Below are positions 63,808 to 64,000 of a stretch of DNA of 64,000 bases, piece after piece. The position numbers were made by a program, and so were the translations under genes. The notes under the pieces are model-generated. The model saw only the letters and a program-made list of their open reading frames with translations, searched no databases and was not told where the DNA came from. Position 1 is the stretch's first letter. Every line of letters begins with the position of its first letter. The stretch lies in contig JAHCAZ010000008.1 of NCBI GenBank assembly GCA_019634615.1, positions 1 to 64,000 of the forward strand, in the 5' to 3' direction. The stretch is from Opitutaceae bacterium (GTDB lineage Bacteria > Verrucomicrobiota > Verrucomicrobiia > Opitutales > Opitutaceae).

Positions 63808-64000
63808 CGACCATCAGCCGCAAGACGGCCGAGACGGACATCGTTCTCAAGCTCGAGATCGACGGCACCGGGGCGTCCAAGATCGACACCGGGGTGCCGT
63901 TCTTCGACCACATGCTTACGCTTTTCGCCAAGCACGGCCTCTTCAATCTCGAGGTGAAGGCCAAGGGCGACAACGACGTCGATTACCATCACACTGTCGA
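63789..64000 (+). CDS. hisB: imidazoleglycerol-phosphate dehydratase, 5' part (runs off the window)
   Basis: The first 70 codons of HisB. ATG 63789 opens [20 protein letters not shown], followed by [28 protein letters not shown] and the metal-ligand region DVDYHHTV at the window edge. The monofunctional dehydratase type is likely because no phosphatase domain comes first. It overlaps hisC by 19 bp in another frame. Confidence 0.93.
   Translation, partial: MAKARIATISRKTAETDIVLKLEIDGTGASKIDTGVPFFDHMLTLFAKHGLFNLEVKAKGDNDVDYHHTV

Overview
The window is a GC-rich bacterial chromosome segment that I would place in Verrucomicrobiota, most likely Opitutae/Opitutaceae. This is inferred from gene content and protein character, not from an rRNA gene, which is absent here. 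Supporting points are ribosomal proteins with Ala/Lys/Pro-rich tails, no L30 gene in the spc cluster, an aberrant EF-Tu switch I, many genes without a Shine-Dalgarno sequence, and many intergenic palindromes.

Left part (1-26.3 kb): mixed accessory and housekeeping genes. It opens with an AT-richer orphan gene, an IS3-family fragment and a Fic-family protein behind a palindromic operator. Next come two tandem PilT-like ATPases, divergent from the ABC-F translation factor EttA. A protein-repair group follows: MsrA with a lipobox, Pcm with a signal peptide, and an Hsp33-like redox chaperone. The chaperone gene overlaps pnuC, and a NadR-type kinase lies just beyond, giving a nicotinamide riboside salvage route. 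Then come malic enzyme, TcdA, a TatD hydrolase, a NodB-deacetylase/DegT-aminotransferase fusion, SufE, a GH29 fucosidase-like enzyme, an M48 protease with LemA, and a TPR-ExbB-ExbD-unknown energy-transduction module.

Central and right part (26.4-58.6 kb): one nearly continuous + strand transcription/translation superoperon. The order is tRNA-Thr, tuf, tRNA-Trp, secE, nusG, rplKAJL, rpoBC; then rpsL, rpsG, fusA; then the S10, spc and alpha clusters from rpsJ to rplQ. The adk position between secY and map holds a short adenylate-kinase-like protein without a P-loop. Genes for L30, L36, IF1 and L33 are not at their usual places, and tuf is not after fusA.

Right end (58.7-64 kb): a small zinc-ribbon membrane protein, guaA, an exported LolA-like protein, then hisD-hisC-hisB with overlapping reading frames. 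hisB runs off the end of the window.

The most unusual signals are the P-loop-less Adk-like protein, the deacetylase/aminotransferase fusion, loss of three of four cysteines of the second zinc site in RpoC, the EF-Tu switch I change, the Fic protein lacking the catalytic His with its operator, and a set of intergenic palindromes built from repeated short words, including REP-like doublets. I saw no CRISPR array, prophage or rRNA.
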